This document shows positions 44,528 to 53,587 of a DNA stretch of 64,000 nt, one piece after another. How positions within the stretch are numbered: position 1 is the first letter of the stretch; each line of letters opens with the position of its first letter. Source of the DNA: Duganella sacchari (GTDB lineage: Bacteria > Pseudomonadota > Gammaproteobacteria > Burkholderiales > Burkholderiaceae_D); contig NZ_FRCX01000001.1 of the NCBI RefSeq assembly GCF_900143065.1, forward strand, positions 558,001 to 622,000. The letters run 5' to 3'. Made by a program: the position numbers and the translations under genes. Below the pieces are notes generated by a model that was given only the letters and a program-made list of their open reading frames with translations, did not search any database and was not told where the DNA came from.

Positions 44528-45519
44528 GCTGCCAGCACACGATTGACGTGCGATGCGGCAGCGGGTGTCTGCGCCAGCGTCAGATCTGCCAATGCCACCA
44601 GGCCGGCCACGGCTCCCGCGTGGTCCACGACCGGCAGCAAAGGTTGGCCATCCAGCAGTTTGCTCAGCGCCGTGCGCGCGCCAGTGGTGAGCGTGACGCT
44701 TGCGGCTCCCTCGTTCAACGCTTTGGCAGCAGCGGCAAGGCTGGCCGCATCGGTGCGTACGAAGTCCGCGACGCTATGCCGCGCCAGGCGGCGCAGTGCA
44801 GGCTCCTGGCCAAAGAACTGCGCCACAAACGCATCGGCTGGTTGTCGCAGCATGGTATCCGGGTCGGCGTATTGCACCACCGCGCCGTCGCGCATCAGGC
44901 AGATTTTATCGCCAAGGCGTATCGCTTCATCGATATCGTGGGTGACGAAGAGGATGGTTTTGCGCACATCGCGCTGAATGCGCAGCAGTTCTTCCTGCAG
45001 CTGCTCGCGGGTGATCGGATCGACCGCGCTGAAAGGTTCGTCCATGAGCAGCACTGCGGGATCGGCCGCCAGCGCGCGTGCGATTCCCACGCGCTGCTGC
45101 TGTCCGCCGGACAGCAGGCCAGGATAGCGGCTGCCAAACCGCTCCGGATCCAGGCGCACCAGCTCCAGCATTTCATCGGCGCGGCGCAGGCGTTTGGCTT
45201 TATCCCATCCCAGCAACTGCGGCACCACGGCCACATTCTCGCGCACGGTCATGTGCGGGAACAGCCCCACGTTCTGAATCACATAGCCGATGGAGCGGCG
45301 CAGCAGTACCGGATCGCTTTCCAGCGCATTGCGGCCGTCTATGATGATCTGCCCTGCACTCGGTTCCGTCATGCGGTTCACCGTGCGCAGCAGCGTCGAT
45401 TTGCCGCAGCCGGACGGGCCAATCAGCACCACCAGTTCGCCATCGGCGATATCCAGATTGACGTGCCTGAGCGCTTGCACGCCGTCATATTGTTTTTCGA
45501 TGTTACGCAGGCTGATCAT
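44524..45519 (-). CDS. ABC transporter ATPase with C-terminal CBS domains, betaine type
   Basis: The 331-residue protein starts at the ATG at 45519. Walker A is IGPSGCGKST (Lys40), the signature LSGGQQQR, and Walker B LLMDEPFSAVD. About 90 C-terminal residues form CBS repeats (VVDHAGAVAGLVALADLTL), as in OpuA/ProV/YehX ATPases, where they sense ionic strength or nucleotides. Upstream in-frame codons would run through the permease gene and are rejected. It overlaps permease 1 by four bases. Confidence 0.93.
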   Translation of the reverse strand: MISLRNIEKQYDGVQALRHVNLDIADGELVVLIGPSGCGKSTLLRTVNRMTEPSAGQIIIDGRNALESDPVLLRRSIGYVIQNVGLFPHMTVRENVAVVPQLLGWDKAKRLRRADEMLELVRLDPERFGSRYPGLLSGGQQQRVGIARALAADPAVLLMDEPFSAVDPITREQLQEELLRIQRDVRKTILFVTHDIDEAIRLGDKICLMRDGAVVQYADPDTMLRQPADAFVAQFFGQEPALRRLARHSVADFVRTDAASLAAAAKALNEGAASVTLTTGARTALSKLLDGQPLLPVVDHAGAVAGLVALADLTLAQTPAAASHVNRVLAA

Positions 45520-46664
45520 GCCACTCTCCCCTTCGGCGCCAGGCGCCATGCCAGCAAACGCATGACGGCATCGGCAGCAAAGGCCAGCGCCACAACCGGC
45601 AAAGACCCCAGCAGCACCAGATCCGGCACCGCCTGCTCCGTGCCGCGCAGCAGAAAATAGCCCAGGCCTCCAGCGTTGATGAGTACCGCCACCGTCGCCA
45701 GGCCAATCAGCATCAGCATCGCGCCGCGTACGCCTTCCACAAAGAACGGCGCCGCCAGCGGCAGCTCCACCCGCCAGAACATCTGCCATGCACTCATGCC
45801 GACACCGCGCGCCGCATCCAGCATGGCGGGCGGCACGGCGCCCAGACCCGTGTGCGTGTTGACGACCACAGGCCACAGACCATATAGCACCATTGCCAAT
45901 ATGGCCGGCTTGGCTCCCAAGCCCACGATCGGCAACAGCAGTCCAAACAAGGCAATCGACGGAATGGTTTGCAGCAGACCGGCAGCGCCCAGCAGCACGC
46001 TCTCCAGCGCCCTTTTGCGCGCAGCCAGCAAACCGATGGCGGCGCCCAGCAACATCGCCGGTGGCAGCGAAACCGCTACCAGCAGCAAATGCTGCAGCAG
46101 CTCATCACGGAAGACGTCTGCCGCCATCTGATATTCCATCACCACGCCCAAATGCTGGTACGGCGCGGCGAATGCCAATGCCGCCAACGCCAGCACCGGC
46201 AACGCCAGCCAGCGTGGCGCTTCCGCGTACAGGGCAAAGGCGCCGATGTACACCGCCGCCAATGTGCCCCATGCCCCACCAGCAATGGCGACACGCGCCC
46301 ATTCCTGATCGCCCGACAGCGCCACAGCGCCCCATGTCAACGCTGCATAGCTGGCCGATGCTGCCCAGGCCAGCGACAGCGCCAATGCCGGTGCGCGCAC
46401 ACGTCCACGCGCAAGCCAGACGGCTAAAGCTTGCAGCAGCCAGCCACTCACAATCAGCGCCGCCCACATGCCGCCCAGACCAAAGACGGTCAACTCATCG
46501 CCATCCGGCGCTACGCGGTTTGGATGCAGCACGACAAATGGCCACTGCAAAGACAGCAAACCGATGACCACCGCAGTCAGTGCAATGGCGTTCGGCCGCG
46601 CTGCCGCCAGCGGCCAGTTCAAGCCTGTCTTGCGGGATAGAGGTAAAGGAAGTGCTGCGCTCAT
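45516..46664 (-). CDS. ABC transporter permease, YehY-like (long form)
   Basis: The 382-residue permease has an extra N-terminal block of about five helices (1-180), then the conserved importer core with the EAA loop (AARGVGMSAWQMFWRVELPLA). The long N-terminal block is characteristic of YehY-type permeases of osmoprotectant importers. It overlaps the binding-protein gene by four bases (46661-46664) and the ATPase gene by four. Confidence 0.9.
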   Translation of the reverse strand: MSAALPLPLSRKTGLNWPLAAARPNAIALTAVVIGLLSLQWPFVVLHPNRVAPDGDELTVFGLGGMWAALIVSGWLLQALAVWLARGRVRAPALALSLAWAASASYAALTWGAVALSGDQEWARVAIAGGAWGTLAAVYIGAFALYAEAPRWLALPVLALAALAFAAPYQHLGVVMEYQMAADVFRDELLQHLLLVAVSLPPAMLLGAAIGLLAARKRALESVLLGAAGLLQTIPSIALFGLLLPIVGLGAKPAILAMVLYGLWPVVVNTHTGLGAVPPAMLDAARGVGMSAWQMFWRVELPLAAPFFVEGVRGAMLMLIGLATVAVLINAGGLGYFLLRGTEQAVPDLVLLGSLPVVALAFAADAVMRLLAWRLAPKGRVA

Positions 46665-47587
46665 TTCAGGAATCCTTTCTCACGCAGGTATTTCTCCGCC
46701 ACCTTGGTGCCAGGTTCGCCGCCAACCACAATGCGGGCGTTGAGGCGCGATAGCGTGGCGGTATCCAGCGTGGCAAAAACAGGCTCGATGATGGCCGGAA
46801 TGGCCGGATATTTTTTCAAGGCCTCGCTGCGGATGGTGAGCAAAGGCTGGTAGATATCGGCAGCGGCGCCGGTGTCATTCAGCCCCACCAGTCCCATCGC
46901 CGCCAGCTGGCCATCGGTGCTGTAGGCCATGGCCGCATTGGCGCCGCTGGTGCCGCGTGCGGCAGCGGACTCGGTCTGCGCCGTATTCCCCCCCGGCAGA
47001 ATGATCAACTGCGACGGCGCCAGCTTGAAACCGTAAGCGTGTTCAAACGCCTTCAATCCATCGGCACGGTCAACAAATTCCTGGCTGACGACCACCTTGA
47101 ACGGCTTGCCAGCATTGATGTACGCAGCCAGCTGCGTCAGCGACGTGATGCCCTGCGCAGCCGCCAGCTTGGCCGGCATTGCAAAACCGTAGGTCACGTT
47201 GGCGGGTGCAGGCTTGAGCCACACAATGCCGTTCTGCGCCAGGTCCGCCGCCGCGCCGGCCGCGTGGCCACTGGCGGCATCGCGGAACGTGCCCGGTGTA
47301 AAACGGACGTTCTTGATCAGGTAAGGCGCATTGCCGGTGTATTCGGGATAAACATCAATCTCTCCCGCCAGCAAAGCCTTGCGCACCACCTGCGTGGCGC
47401 CGGTGCCGCACTTTTCAATCACCTTGATGCCATGGGCTTTCAATGTCAATCCCACCAGAGGGCACAGCAGCGCACCCTCCGTATCGATCTTGGAGCCGAT
47501 CACGATGGCGTCTCCGCTGGCAGCCCATGCCGGGGCCGACAACAGCAGCACCGATGCTGCAAGCCGTGTTGTCAGCCACTGGTACAT
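46661..47587 (-). CDS. Substrate-binding protein, OpuAC/ProX (quaternary-amine) family
   Basis: The 308-residue periplasmic protein has a signal peptide (to about residue 23, PAWAA). The mature part begins IVIGSKIDTEGALLCPLVG and contains AGEIDVYPEYTGNA, hallmark segments of the OpuAC/OsmF fold that cages trimethylammonium groups with aromatic residues. It should deliver the ligand to the two permeases. The ATG overlaps the TonB-receptor stop by one base. The exact ligand cannot be read from sequence; glycine betaine, choline, carnitine and ergothioneine importers share this family. Confidence 0.9.
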   Translation of the reverse strand: MYQWLTTRLAASVLLLSAPAWAASGDAIVIGSKIDTEGALLCPLVGLTLKAHGIKVIEKCGTGATQVVRKALLAGEIDVYPEYTGNAPYLIKNVRFTPGTFRDAASGHAAGAAADLAQNGIVWLKPAPANVTYGFAMPAKLAAAQGITSLTQLAAYINAGKPFKVVVSQEFVDRADGLKAFEHAYGFKLAPSQLIILPGGNTAQTESAAARGTSGANAAMAYSTDGQLAAMGLVGLNDTGAAADIYQPLLTIRSEALKKYPAIPAIIEPVFATLDTATLSRLNARIVVGGEPGTKVAEKYLREKGFLK

Positions 47588-49836
47588 CAGAAGCGCGCCT
47601 TGACGCGCAAGCCCACCGTACGCGGACGAATCATGTACAGGTTATCGCCCGGCTGAATCGCGATGGTGTTGGTGGTCACGTCGCTAATCTTGGCGCCATT
47701 GGTCAAGTTGGTGCCAAACAGGCCGAATTCATATGGCCCGGTTTTGTAGACCGCCGTCGCATTCAAGGTATTCGACGAAGGGATACGCGAATAGCTGCCC
47801 TGCGACGAGGCGAAGTTGGTGTACGCCTCGCCACGGTGCGCATAGTTGGCCGACAGCGCAATCTCTTCCTTGCCTGCCAGCGGGATCGTGTAGTTGGCAG
47901 TCGCGATAGCGGCAAACTTCGGTGCATATGGCACGCGTGCATCGGCCGGGATGTTCTGCGCCGGGATGCCGGTGACTACCGTCTCAGTGGCGTAAGCATG
48001 GTTGAAGGTCGCGCTCAGGCCAACCGAGGCCTGGCGGGACACCTTGAAGAAGCTCTCCAGTTCCACACCTTCGCTACGGATCTTGCCGGCGTTCTGCGTG
48101 AAGTAGTAGGTGCATGGCAGCTTGTCGAAGACCTGCACGTCCTTCCACTTGATCAGGTAAGCACTGGCGTTGAAGGTCACGCGGCGATCAAACAGCGTGT
48201 TCTTGGAACCGGCTTCAAAGTTCCACAGGCTGTCCGGCGAGAAGGTCGACGGCGCATTCACGCCGCAGAAGTTGAACGGCACGGGCTGATTGTTACCGCC
48301 ATAGCGGAAGCCCTTGCCCACCGACGTGTACAGCGTGTGGTCTTCATCCAGGCGATACGCTGCGGCGAAGCGCGGATTGGCGCCCTTGGACGTTTCGCTG
48401 CTGGTGCTCACTTCCGGCTGCGCGCTATGCGGTGCGGCTGGCGTGGAGTTGACCAGATTGCCGAACAGGCCAGTGAACTTCAGGTCGAAGTCCTGCGTGC
48501 CGCGGAACAGACGCAGGCCGGCCGTCAGGTCCAGCTTATCCCACACGGTGTAAGTCGCTTCCGCAAACACTGCCGCTTCGCGCGACTTGATGTTCTGCGT
48601 GCCGGAGAAGTAGTCGTCGGGCGTGAACGCATTATCGTTCTGCTGCGAGTTATAGCCAGGGAAGTTGTGGGCGGTGGCGAAGCGTGCATCAAAGCCTGGC
48701 GTAGGCTGATCCTGGCGCAGATCGCGCTTGCCTTGGGTGTAGAAGGCGCCTGCGGTCCACTTGAGCGGGCCGCCCGGTTTCGACTGCAGGCGGAACTCCT
48801 GCGCGAAATCCTTGAGCGCGTTGCCGATCACGTACGACGATCCGATCAGCGGCGACTGGCCGCCAAAGATGAAGGCCGTGGCCTTGTACTGGCCCGAGTT
48901 GACGTACAGCGTATCGCGTTGCAGATAAGAGCTGGACGACACCAGCTGCGCCACACCCGCATCGTAATTCAGCGTCAGGTTGTACAGCTGCAGATTGTCG
49001 TTGCTGGTCTGCGGCGTCAGCGAAGTGGTGGTGTATGGCGCCAGGCCGGAATAAGCGTCATTGATGCCGCCCTTGATGTTGGAGGCGATGATGCTGGCAT
49101 CGATCAGCAGATCCGGCGTCGCGCGCAGGCGTGCGGCCACGCGGGCCTGATTGGTCGACACGGCGTTCGTGGTGCCACCGGTCTGCTCGTTGCGCACATA
49201 GCCGGAATCGTTTCCAGTATAGCCTGTCAAACGCAGTGCCAGCACATCATCCTTGACCGGCACGTTGACCGTGGCGCGCAGATTGTGATTGGTACCGCCA
49301 AATTTGGAGGTGCGCGAACCGACTGCTTCCACCGAACCAAAGAAGTCATTAAACTCGGGCTTTTGCGTAATCTGGCGCACCGTGCCCGCCATGGCGCCTG
49401 CACCGAACAGCGTACCTTGCGGACCTTGCAGCACTTCCACGCGTTCCAGGTCCAGCACTTTCAGGTCCGGGTTGGACGACTTCAGCGTCACCGGCATTTC
49501 ATCGATATACACCGCCACCAGCGATGCATCCTGCACTTCGGACGGCACAATGCCGCGTACTACCAGGCCGCGCATGGTGATGTTGTTGACGCCAGGCCCC
49601 TGCTCCTGCACCGACATGGCCGGCACCAGGTTGGCGATATCGGTCAGATTACCCTGGCCATACTTGGTCAGGCTCTCCGGCTTCAGCACCGTGATCGCAG
49701 CAGGCACCTGCTGCACATCGACCGCGCCGGTGCGGGTTGCGGTCACTTCGACCTTCTCAATTTTGTCGGAAACATCCTGCGCATGCACGGCGGCGAACGC
49801 ACCGGCCGACACCACGGCCATCAAAGCTTTACTCAT
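47587..49836 (-). CDS. TonB-dependent receptor heading the betaine-type ABC/lyase operon
   Basis: The 749-residue receptor has a signal peptide (cleavage near AVHA-QD, residues 19/20) and a plug domain (VEVTATRTGAVDVQQVP, NITMRGLVVRG, VEVLQGPQGTLFGAGAMAG). The barrel ends in Phe (GLRVKARF). It is the first gene of the six-gene unit and is coupled to the binding-protein gene by a one-base overlap. It therefore most likely brings the same ligand through the outer membrane. Receptors with quaternary-amine ABC importers are uncommon, since betaine and choline normally pass through porins; a larger or scarce ligand is implied. Confidence 0.92.
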   Translation of the reverse strand: MSKALMAVVSAGAFAAVHAQDVSDKIEKVEVTATRTGAVDVQQVPAAITVLKPESLTKYGQGNLTDIANLVPAMSVQEQGPGVNNITMRGLVVRGIVPSEVQDASLVAVYIDEMPVTLKSSNPDLKVLDLERVEVLQGPQGTLFGAGAMAGTVRQITQKPEFNDFFGSVEAVGSRTSKFGGTNHNLRATVNVPVKDDVLALRLTGYTGNDSGYVRNEQTGGTTNAVSTNQARVAARLRATPDLLIDASIIASNIKGGINDAYSGLAPYTTTSLTPQTSNDNLQLYNLTLNYDAGVAQLVSSSSYLQRDTLYVNSGQYKATAFIFGGQSPLIGSSYVIGNALKDFAQEFRLQSKPGGPLKWTAGAFYTQGKRDLRQDQPTPGFDARFATAHNFPGYNSQQNDNAFTPDDYFSGTQNIKSREAAVFAEATYTVWDKLDLTAGLRLFRGTQDFDLKFTGLFGNLVNSTPAAPHSAQPEVSTSSETSKGANPRFAAAYRLDEDHTLYTSVGKGFRYGGNNQPVPFNFCGVNAPSTFSPDSLWNFEAGSKNTLFDRRVTFNASAYLIKWKDVQVFDKLPCTYYFTQNAGKIRSEGVELESFFKVSRQASVGLSATFNHAYATETVVTGIPAQNIPADARVPYAPKFAAIATANYTIPLAGKEEIALSANYAHRGEAYTNFASSQGSYSRIPSSNTLNATAVYKTGPYEFGLFGTNLTNGAKISDVTTNTIAIQPGDNLYMIRPRTVGLRVKARF

Positions 49837-49868
49837 CAGCAGTCCTTGGTTGTTTTACTTTGCGAAAA

Positions 49869-49897
49869 AGTATAGACAAGCCTTGATCTGCTGAAAA
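49869..49897 (-). promoter_or_regulatory. Predicted promoter of the receptor/ABC/lyase operon
   Basis: On the minus strand TTTTCA (49897-49892) and TATACT (49874-49869) are 17 bases apart. AAGGA lies about seven bases before the receptor ATG at 49836. No Fur box or other clear operator is visible in this gap. Confidence 0.45.
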
Positions 49898-49934
49898 CGA
49901 AAATAAACGATCTTCCTTATAATAATTTCTTCCG

Positions 49935-50942
49935 CTATCGGGCGCGGAAGGCTTCCATGGCCTTGGTTGGACGGCCATCGGCGCCCCAGGCGCTCAATTC
50001 GTAGTGGCTCCAGCTGCGCGCACCCTGCGGTTCCCAGTAAATCACGCCCAGCCCTTTGTGGTCCGGCACCGCCCTCACCTTCTGCTGCACCGCCATCAGC
50101 ATGTCATAGGTATTTTGCGGCTGACTGTCCTCGCCGCCCACCTCCACCACCATGACCTCCTTGCCGTAACGCGCTGCCATGTCGTTCATATTGGCAGCCA
50201 GGTCGTTGATCGACAAGGTGTAGTCCGGGCGGCCATCCAGCCAGTAGGGATAGTAGGACAGGCCAATCACATCGTACCTGGCGCCATGCGCTTTCGCGTT
50301 ATCGAACCAGGTGCGGAACCACTTGTTGTCATGGCCGCGGTCCAGATGCAGCACCACCTTGGAGGCCGGGCTGACAGCCTTGATGGCGTCATAGCCCTGG
50401 TTAATCAACTGCGCCAGTTGCGGCCAGTTGTCCGTGTGGCCTTCCGGGTAGATCATGCCGGTGCGCGTCTCATTACCCACCTGTACCCACTCGGGCGTCA
50501 CGCCGGCCTGCTTCATGGCTTGCATGACATCGTAGGTGTAACTGTAGACATCCTTCAGCAGCTGCGGGAAATCGTGATTGGCCCACGCCGCAGGCTTGCG
50601 CTGCTGCTGCGGGTCGGCCCAGCTGTCGCTGTAATGGAAGTTGAGCATGACGCGCATGCCCATCTTCTGCGCACGCACCGCCATGGCCACGGTTTCGTCC
50701 TTGCTATTGTGGCCGCTGGCGCTGTCGTCAGACGGATTCACCCACGTGCGCAGGCGGATGGTATTGATGCCGAGATCCTTCAGGATCTGCAGGCAGTCCT
50801 CCTCCTTGCCCTGGGCATTGCGGAATTTGTAGCCAGTGGCTTCCATCTGCGGCAGCCAGCCGACATCGGCGCCTTTGACGAAAGAGTCAGCATGGGCAGC
50901 GAAGGATGCCGCCATCAACATCAAGATCAGAATTTTTTTCAT
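49935..50942 (-). CDS. GH53 endo-beta-1,4-galactanase
   Basis: The 335-residue secreted glycosidase has a signal peptide (to about residue 18, AHA) and the GH53 core starting FVKGADVGWLPQME. The acid/base Glu158 lies in QVGNETRTGM and the nucleophile Glu267 in VMVVEVGG; NFHYSDSWADP is also characteristic. It would cleave beta-1,4-galactan or type I arabinogalactan outside the cytoplasm. It lies 98 bases upstream of the TonB-receptor operon on the same strand. The intervening promoter and unrelated function suggest independent expression, though read-through cannot be excluded. Confidence 0.93.
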   Translation of the reverse strand: MKKILILMLMAASFAAHADSFVKGADVGWLPQMEATGYKFRNAQGKEEDCLQILKDLGINTIRLRTWVNPSDDSASGHNSKDETVAMAVRAQKMGMRVMLNFHYSDSWADPQQQRKPAAWANHDFPQLLKDVYSYTYDVMQAMKQAGVTPEWVQVGNETRTGMIYPEGHTDNWPQLAQLINQGYDAIKAVSPASKVVLHLDRGHDNKWFRTWFDNAKAHGARYDVIGLSYYPYWLDGRPDYTLSINDLAANMNDMAARYGKEVMVVEVGGEDSQPQNTYDMLMAVQQKVRAVPDHKGLGVIYWEPQGARSWSHYELSAWGADGRPTKAMEAFRAR

Positions 50943-51033
50943 GCACCCATGCTAGCGTAAGGCCGGACATCGCAGGCATAAGAAGATTGAGATGATTCAT
51001 GCAAATTCGATATGCGAGACTGGCACACGACGA

Positions 51034-51468
51034 TCATCGCCGCTTTATCGCATCAAAATAAAAGCCGTTCCAGTGAACGACGATGACGCCTGATTTTTTG
51101 AGAAACAGGTGCGTGCAGCGAGCATCAATAGAGGTCACGGGATCGGGCAAACCCAGAGCCGCAACACGCATGTTCCCCAACTCCCTGAATGATTAGACCA
51201 GGTCGTCCTGCGATCGCTCGTAAGAAGGCGCATCGCAAGTCTCGCCGTTGAATAAGAAAGCGTTCTTAGTGATCGTCACTGTCTTCCCGACGAAACCCTG
51301 CGCCTCTTTATCGGACATTGCAGCAATATCAGAAGCGCCAAGAACTTTAGAGATACGCCAACGCCCGTAGATATCCAAGTTCATCGCCGAAGTACTATCG
51401 GCAGCCGCAGCTCGCAAGCTCACGCAGTTCCAGAGGACCGCAAGCAAAACTATTTTAGATGGTTTCAT
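51034..51468 (-). pseudogene. Secreted small protein gene interrupted by an in-frame TAA
   Basis: From the ATG at 51468 a signal-peptide protein is read for 91 residues (MKPSKIVLLAVLWNC, then LDIYGRWRISKVLGASDI) until TAA at 51195-51193. The same frame then stays open for 52 more codons to TGA at 51036-51034, giving RVAALGLPDPVT and VVHWNGFYFDAIKRR. That segment looks like a genuine protein end with Cys and aromatic strands. The simplest reading is one ~144-residue gene broken by a nonsense mutation. The region is less GC-rich than its neighbours, suggesting accessory origin. I do not recognise a function. Confidence 0.65.
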
Positions 51469-51622
51469 ATTATCCTCATTGTTACGGCAGTTCCATTCCA
51501 GCGAAACTGGGGCTACCCACCGTATGCTGTGAGGCCGCGAATAGTGATGATTTCGCTCAACACCTCAGCAACGGGGCAATGACGGCGCTGTCCTGCTGAT
51601 TTTGCCGGTAAGATGGGGCACT

Positions 51623-52516
51623 ATGGCTAACGAGAACAAACATCAAACCCCTGCGCCTGCCGCGCGGTCATCTGATCCAAATCAGCGCCTCGGCAAGCCT
51701 GATGGTGGCTGGCGGGCGTCGCTATATGCGGTCATCTTTGAATCGGACACCCCCACGGGCCGCGCATTCGATCTGGCGCTGATCGGTGCCATTCTGCTCA
51801 GTGTACTGGTGGTGGTGATGGCCAGCGTGCGGCCGTTCGCGGCGCAGCACGGCGACTGGCTGGAGGCGGCGGAATGGTTCTTCACCGTGCTGTTCACCAT
51901 CGAGTACGTGGCGCGCTGCGTCTGCGTGAAGCGTCCGGCCGTGTATGCGCGCAGCTTCTTCGGCGTGATCGACCTGCTGTCGATATTGCCGAACTATGTA
52001 TCGCTATTCTTCCCCGGCGCGCACGTGGTGCTGGGCTTGCGCATACTGCGCCTTCTGCGCATCTTCCGGATTCTGAAACTGACGCTCTACATCCAGGAAT
52101 ACAGCATGCTGGGCGAGGCGCTCATGGCCAGCCGCCGCAAGATCTTCATCTTCCTGTCGGTCGTGTTCCTGATTGTGTTCTTGCTGGGCACCGTAATGTA
52201 TGTGGTCGAAGGCCCAGAGAACGGCTACACCAGCATTCCCACCGCCGTCTACTGGGCCATCTCGACCATGACTACCGTCGGCTTTGGCGACCTGGTCCCC
52301 AAAACCGACACCGGCCGCACCATCGCCTCCTTCATGATGCTGCTCGGCTGGGGCATTCTGGCCGTCCCGACCGGCATCATCAGCTCGGAAATCACCTACC
52401 AGCGCGGCCAGCCACGCTCCTCGTCCCGTGCCTGCCCCAACTGCTTCACCACAGGCCATGATGCAGACGCCCGCTTCTGCAAGGGCTGCGGCACGGCGCT
52501 GGAGCAGCACGATTGA
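51623..52516 (+). CDS. Voltage-gated K+ channel family protein with C-terminal zinc ribbon
   Basis: The 297-residue protein has six membrane helices of the ion-transport family. The S4-like segment is LRILRLLRIFRILKLTLY, with regularly spaced Arg, and the selectivity filter is TTVGFGD. It resembles bacterial KvAP/Kch-type channels. The last ~35 residues carry a CxxC...CxxC zinc ribbon (CPNC, then CKGC), an unusual cytoplasmic appendage that may regulate gating or assembly. The ATG at 51623 is preferred to a TTG at 51602. Confidence 0.9.
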   Translation: MANENKHQTPAPAARSSDPNQRLGKPDGGWRASLYAVIFESDTPTGRAFDLALIGAILLSVLVVVMASVRPFAAQHGDWLEAAEWFFTVLFTIEYVARCVCVKRPAVYARSFFGVIDLLSILPNYVSLFFPGAHVVLGLRILRLLRIFRILKLTLYIQEYSMLGEALMASRRKIFIFLSVVFLIVFLLGTVMYVVEGPENGYTSIPTAVYWAISTMTTVGFGDLVPKTDTGRTIASFMMLLGWGILAVPTGIISSEITYQRGQPRSSSRACPNCFTTGHDADARFCKGCGTALEQHD

Positions 52517-52520
52517 GGTG

Positions 52521-53315
52521 TTACGGCTTCATCGCGCGCGTCGCCAGGAAGGTCGGCAGATAGCGGTCGATCACAAAGCGCGGGCGTGGCTGATGGTCTT
52601 CGTAAAAACCCGTCAGCACAAAGCCCGCCGCCAGTTGACCGTTGATCTGATCGCCCAGGCTATGGCCGAACACCAGCGCTTCGCCGCGCTGCTGCCTGGC
52701 AGCCAACGCCTCCGCCTCCAAGTCGTCGACATCGGAATAAGGGATTGAAAAACGCGGACGTATCAGTCCCTGCTCCGCATAGGCGGGATCGCGGTCGCCT
52801 ACAAACACCACCGGGTTGTAAAAACTGCTCAGCAGCCTGCCGCCACGACGCAATACACGGAAGCACTCGCGCCAGACCGGGAGCACATCCGGCACGTACA
52901 GGTTGGAGATCGGGTGAAACACCACATCGAATGCGTCATCGGCGAAGGCCGACAGATCGCGCATGTCGCCCTGTACGACCTTGAGCGTCAGGCCATCGCG
53001 CTGCGCCACCATGCGGTCTTGCTGTAGCTGCAGGTCAGAAGCATCGAACACGGTGACGTCCGCACCGGCCGCCGCCAGCACAGGCGCCTGCTGGCCTCCG
53101 CCCGAAGCCAGGCACAAGATGCGCAGGCCGCGCACATCATCCAGCCAGCCGGCCGGCAATGCACCAGGCGTCAGCCGGACCTGCCAGCTGCCATTGCGGG
53201 CAGCAGCGATTTCCTCCGCAGTGACGGGCTGCGACCATTCGCAGTTCTGCGCAGCCTGACGATCCCAGGAAGTACGGTTGTGGTTATACACATCAATTTG
53301 ATCAGTATGCGGCAT
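52521..53315 (-). CDS. Class I SAM-dependent methyltransferase
   Basis: The 264-residue enzyme has a Rossmann-fold SAM site: motif I ILCLASGGGQQAPVLAAAG, acidic residue in VTVFDASD, motif II GDMRDLSAFADDAFDVV, and post-motif VLRRGGRLLSSFYNP. It fits the Methyltransf_11/25 group. The substrate is unknown. The ATG at 53315 has AAGGA upstream; the longer in-frame form has no homology-like extension. It converges with the ion-channel gene, four bases apart. Confidence 0.9.
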   Translation of the reverse strand: MPHTDQIDVYNHNRTSWDRQAAQNCEWSQPVTAEEIAAARNGSWQVRLTPGALPAGWLDDVRGLRILCLASGGGQQAPVLAAAGADVTVFDASDLQLQQDRMVAQRDGLTLKVVQGDMRDLSAFADDAFDVVFHPISNLYVPDVLPVWRECFRVLRRGGRLLSSFYNPVVFVGDRDPAYAEQGLIRPRFSIPYSDVDDLEAEALAARQQRGEALVFGHSLGDQINGQLAAGFVLTGFYEDHQPRPRFVIDRYLPTFLATRAMKP

Positions 53316-53587
53316 AAGGTTTTCCTTAAAAACGAGGGGAAAACTGCCCGCGATACTGCCGCCGCAGAATGGCACAAAGCGCTGGCGTGGCCTGCAGATG
53401 CAGGCGCGCGGAAGCGATGCTGAAGATGAACGTCAGTATGCGGCTGACAGGTCGCATTGGGCAGCGATAGTCAGATAGATGCAAGGGCATCAGCGCATTA
53501 CTTGTTCATGTCGTCATGCTCCGGCGAAGTGGAAGAGTGAAAATTCTAACACGCACCACAGGCTGGCGTTGGCCGGCTGCGCGAAAC

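Noticed and set aside
47443..49875. An 810-codon open frame on the plus strand opposite the TonB receptor
   Set aside because: It lies antisense to a receptor with complete domain structure. Its translation is rich in Arg, His and Gln with no recognisable domain, as expected from GC-biased codon use.
49935..50942. GH53 galactanase as part of the receptor/ABC/lyase operon, implying a galactan-import system
   Set aside because: A 98-base gap with its own predicted promoter separates them, and the ABC proteins are of the quaternary-amine type, not sugar importers.
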